Shown: piece by piece, positions 6,728 through 6,755 of the stretch
How positions within the stretch are numbered: position 1 is the stretch's first letter
Layout of the letters: each line of letters begins with the position of its first letter
From: Lentisphaerota bacterium
GTDB lineage: Bacteria; Verrucomicrobiota; Kiritimatiellia; RFP12; UBA3636
Assembly: GCA_012511845.1 (NCBI GenBank)
Contig: JAAZFF010000291.1
Span: forward strand, 1-6,755
Direction of reading: 5' to 3'
DNA length: 6,755 nt
Made by a program: the position numbers and the translations under genes
The notes under the pieces: model-generated
Told to the model about the DNA's origin: nothing
Seen by the model: only the letters and a program-made list of their open reading frames with translations
Database searches by the model: none

Positions 6728-6755
6728 ATGCAGGACGAACAAGCAGAAGAAGCAT
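6728..6755 (+). other. Open frame continuing past the stop (or start of a next gene), cut by window edge
   Basis: Directly after the TAA, in the same frame, nine codons read MQDEQAEEA to the window end. The ATG abuts the stop, but no Shine-Dalgarno precedes it within the coding sequence upstream. I favour continuation of the preceding gene over a new gene, because Ala at codon 9 falls on TPR position 20 when the stop is set to position 11. A separate downstream gene cannot be excluded with 28 bases. Confidence 0.3.

Overview
The window looks like chromosomal DNA from a Gram-negative bacterium with moderate GC. My best guess is the PVC superphylum (Lentisphaerota/Kiritimatiellota-like). This is inference only. 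It rests on the style of the GC-richer, 9-bp-periodic intergenic repeats at the left edge and on the pairing of a very large exported TPR protein with a small exported protein. No rRNA, tRNA, CRISPR array, transposase or phage gene is visible.

Layout. Positions 1-401 hold no convincing gene. This stretch contains three short arrays that all repeat every 9 bp (26-52, 133-168, 225-251), a 7-bp tandem duplication, a 6-bp-arm hairpin (85-105) and two abutting hairpins (260-295) that may end the mutS transcript. Positions 402-2855 (minus) are a complete mutS encoding the 817-residue mismatch-recognition ATPase. Positions 2856-3055 are a divergent control region with a promoter for each direction, a perfect TGTTATA/TATAACA dyad between them, and a two-codon minigene with a strong ribosome-binding site in the rightward leader. 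Positions 3056-6286 (plus) encode a 1,076-residue exported TPR/alpha-solenoid protein. After 51 bp, 6338-6727 (plus) encodes a small exported protein of 129 residues.

How the genes work together. mutS stands alone on its strand here; no mutL or other repair partner is in view. The two rightward genes probably form one operon, because they are close, co-directional, have no terminator between them, and both carry signal peptides. A role in the cell envelope is likely, but no enzymatic activity can be assigned to either.

Most notable observation. The small exported protein stops at a TAA (6725-6727), yet the same frame stays open to the window edge. The flanking residues fit a TPR helix in which the stop falls exactly on TPR position 11, normally Tyr (TAT/TAC). 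This points to a single-base nonsense change, a sequencing error, or a stop read through, in a gene that is normally longer.
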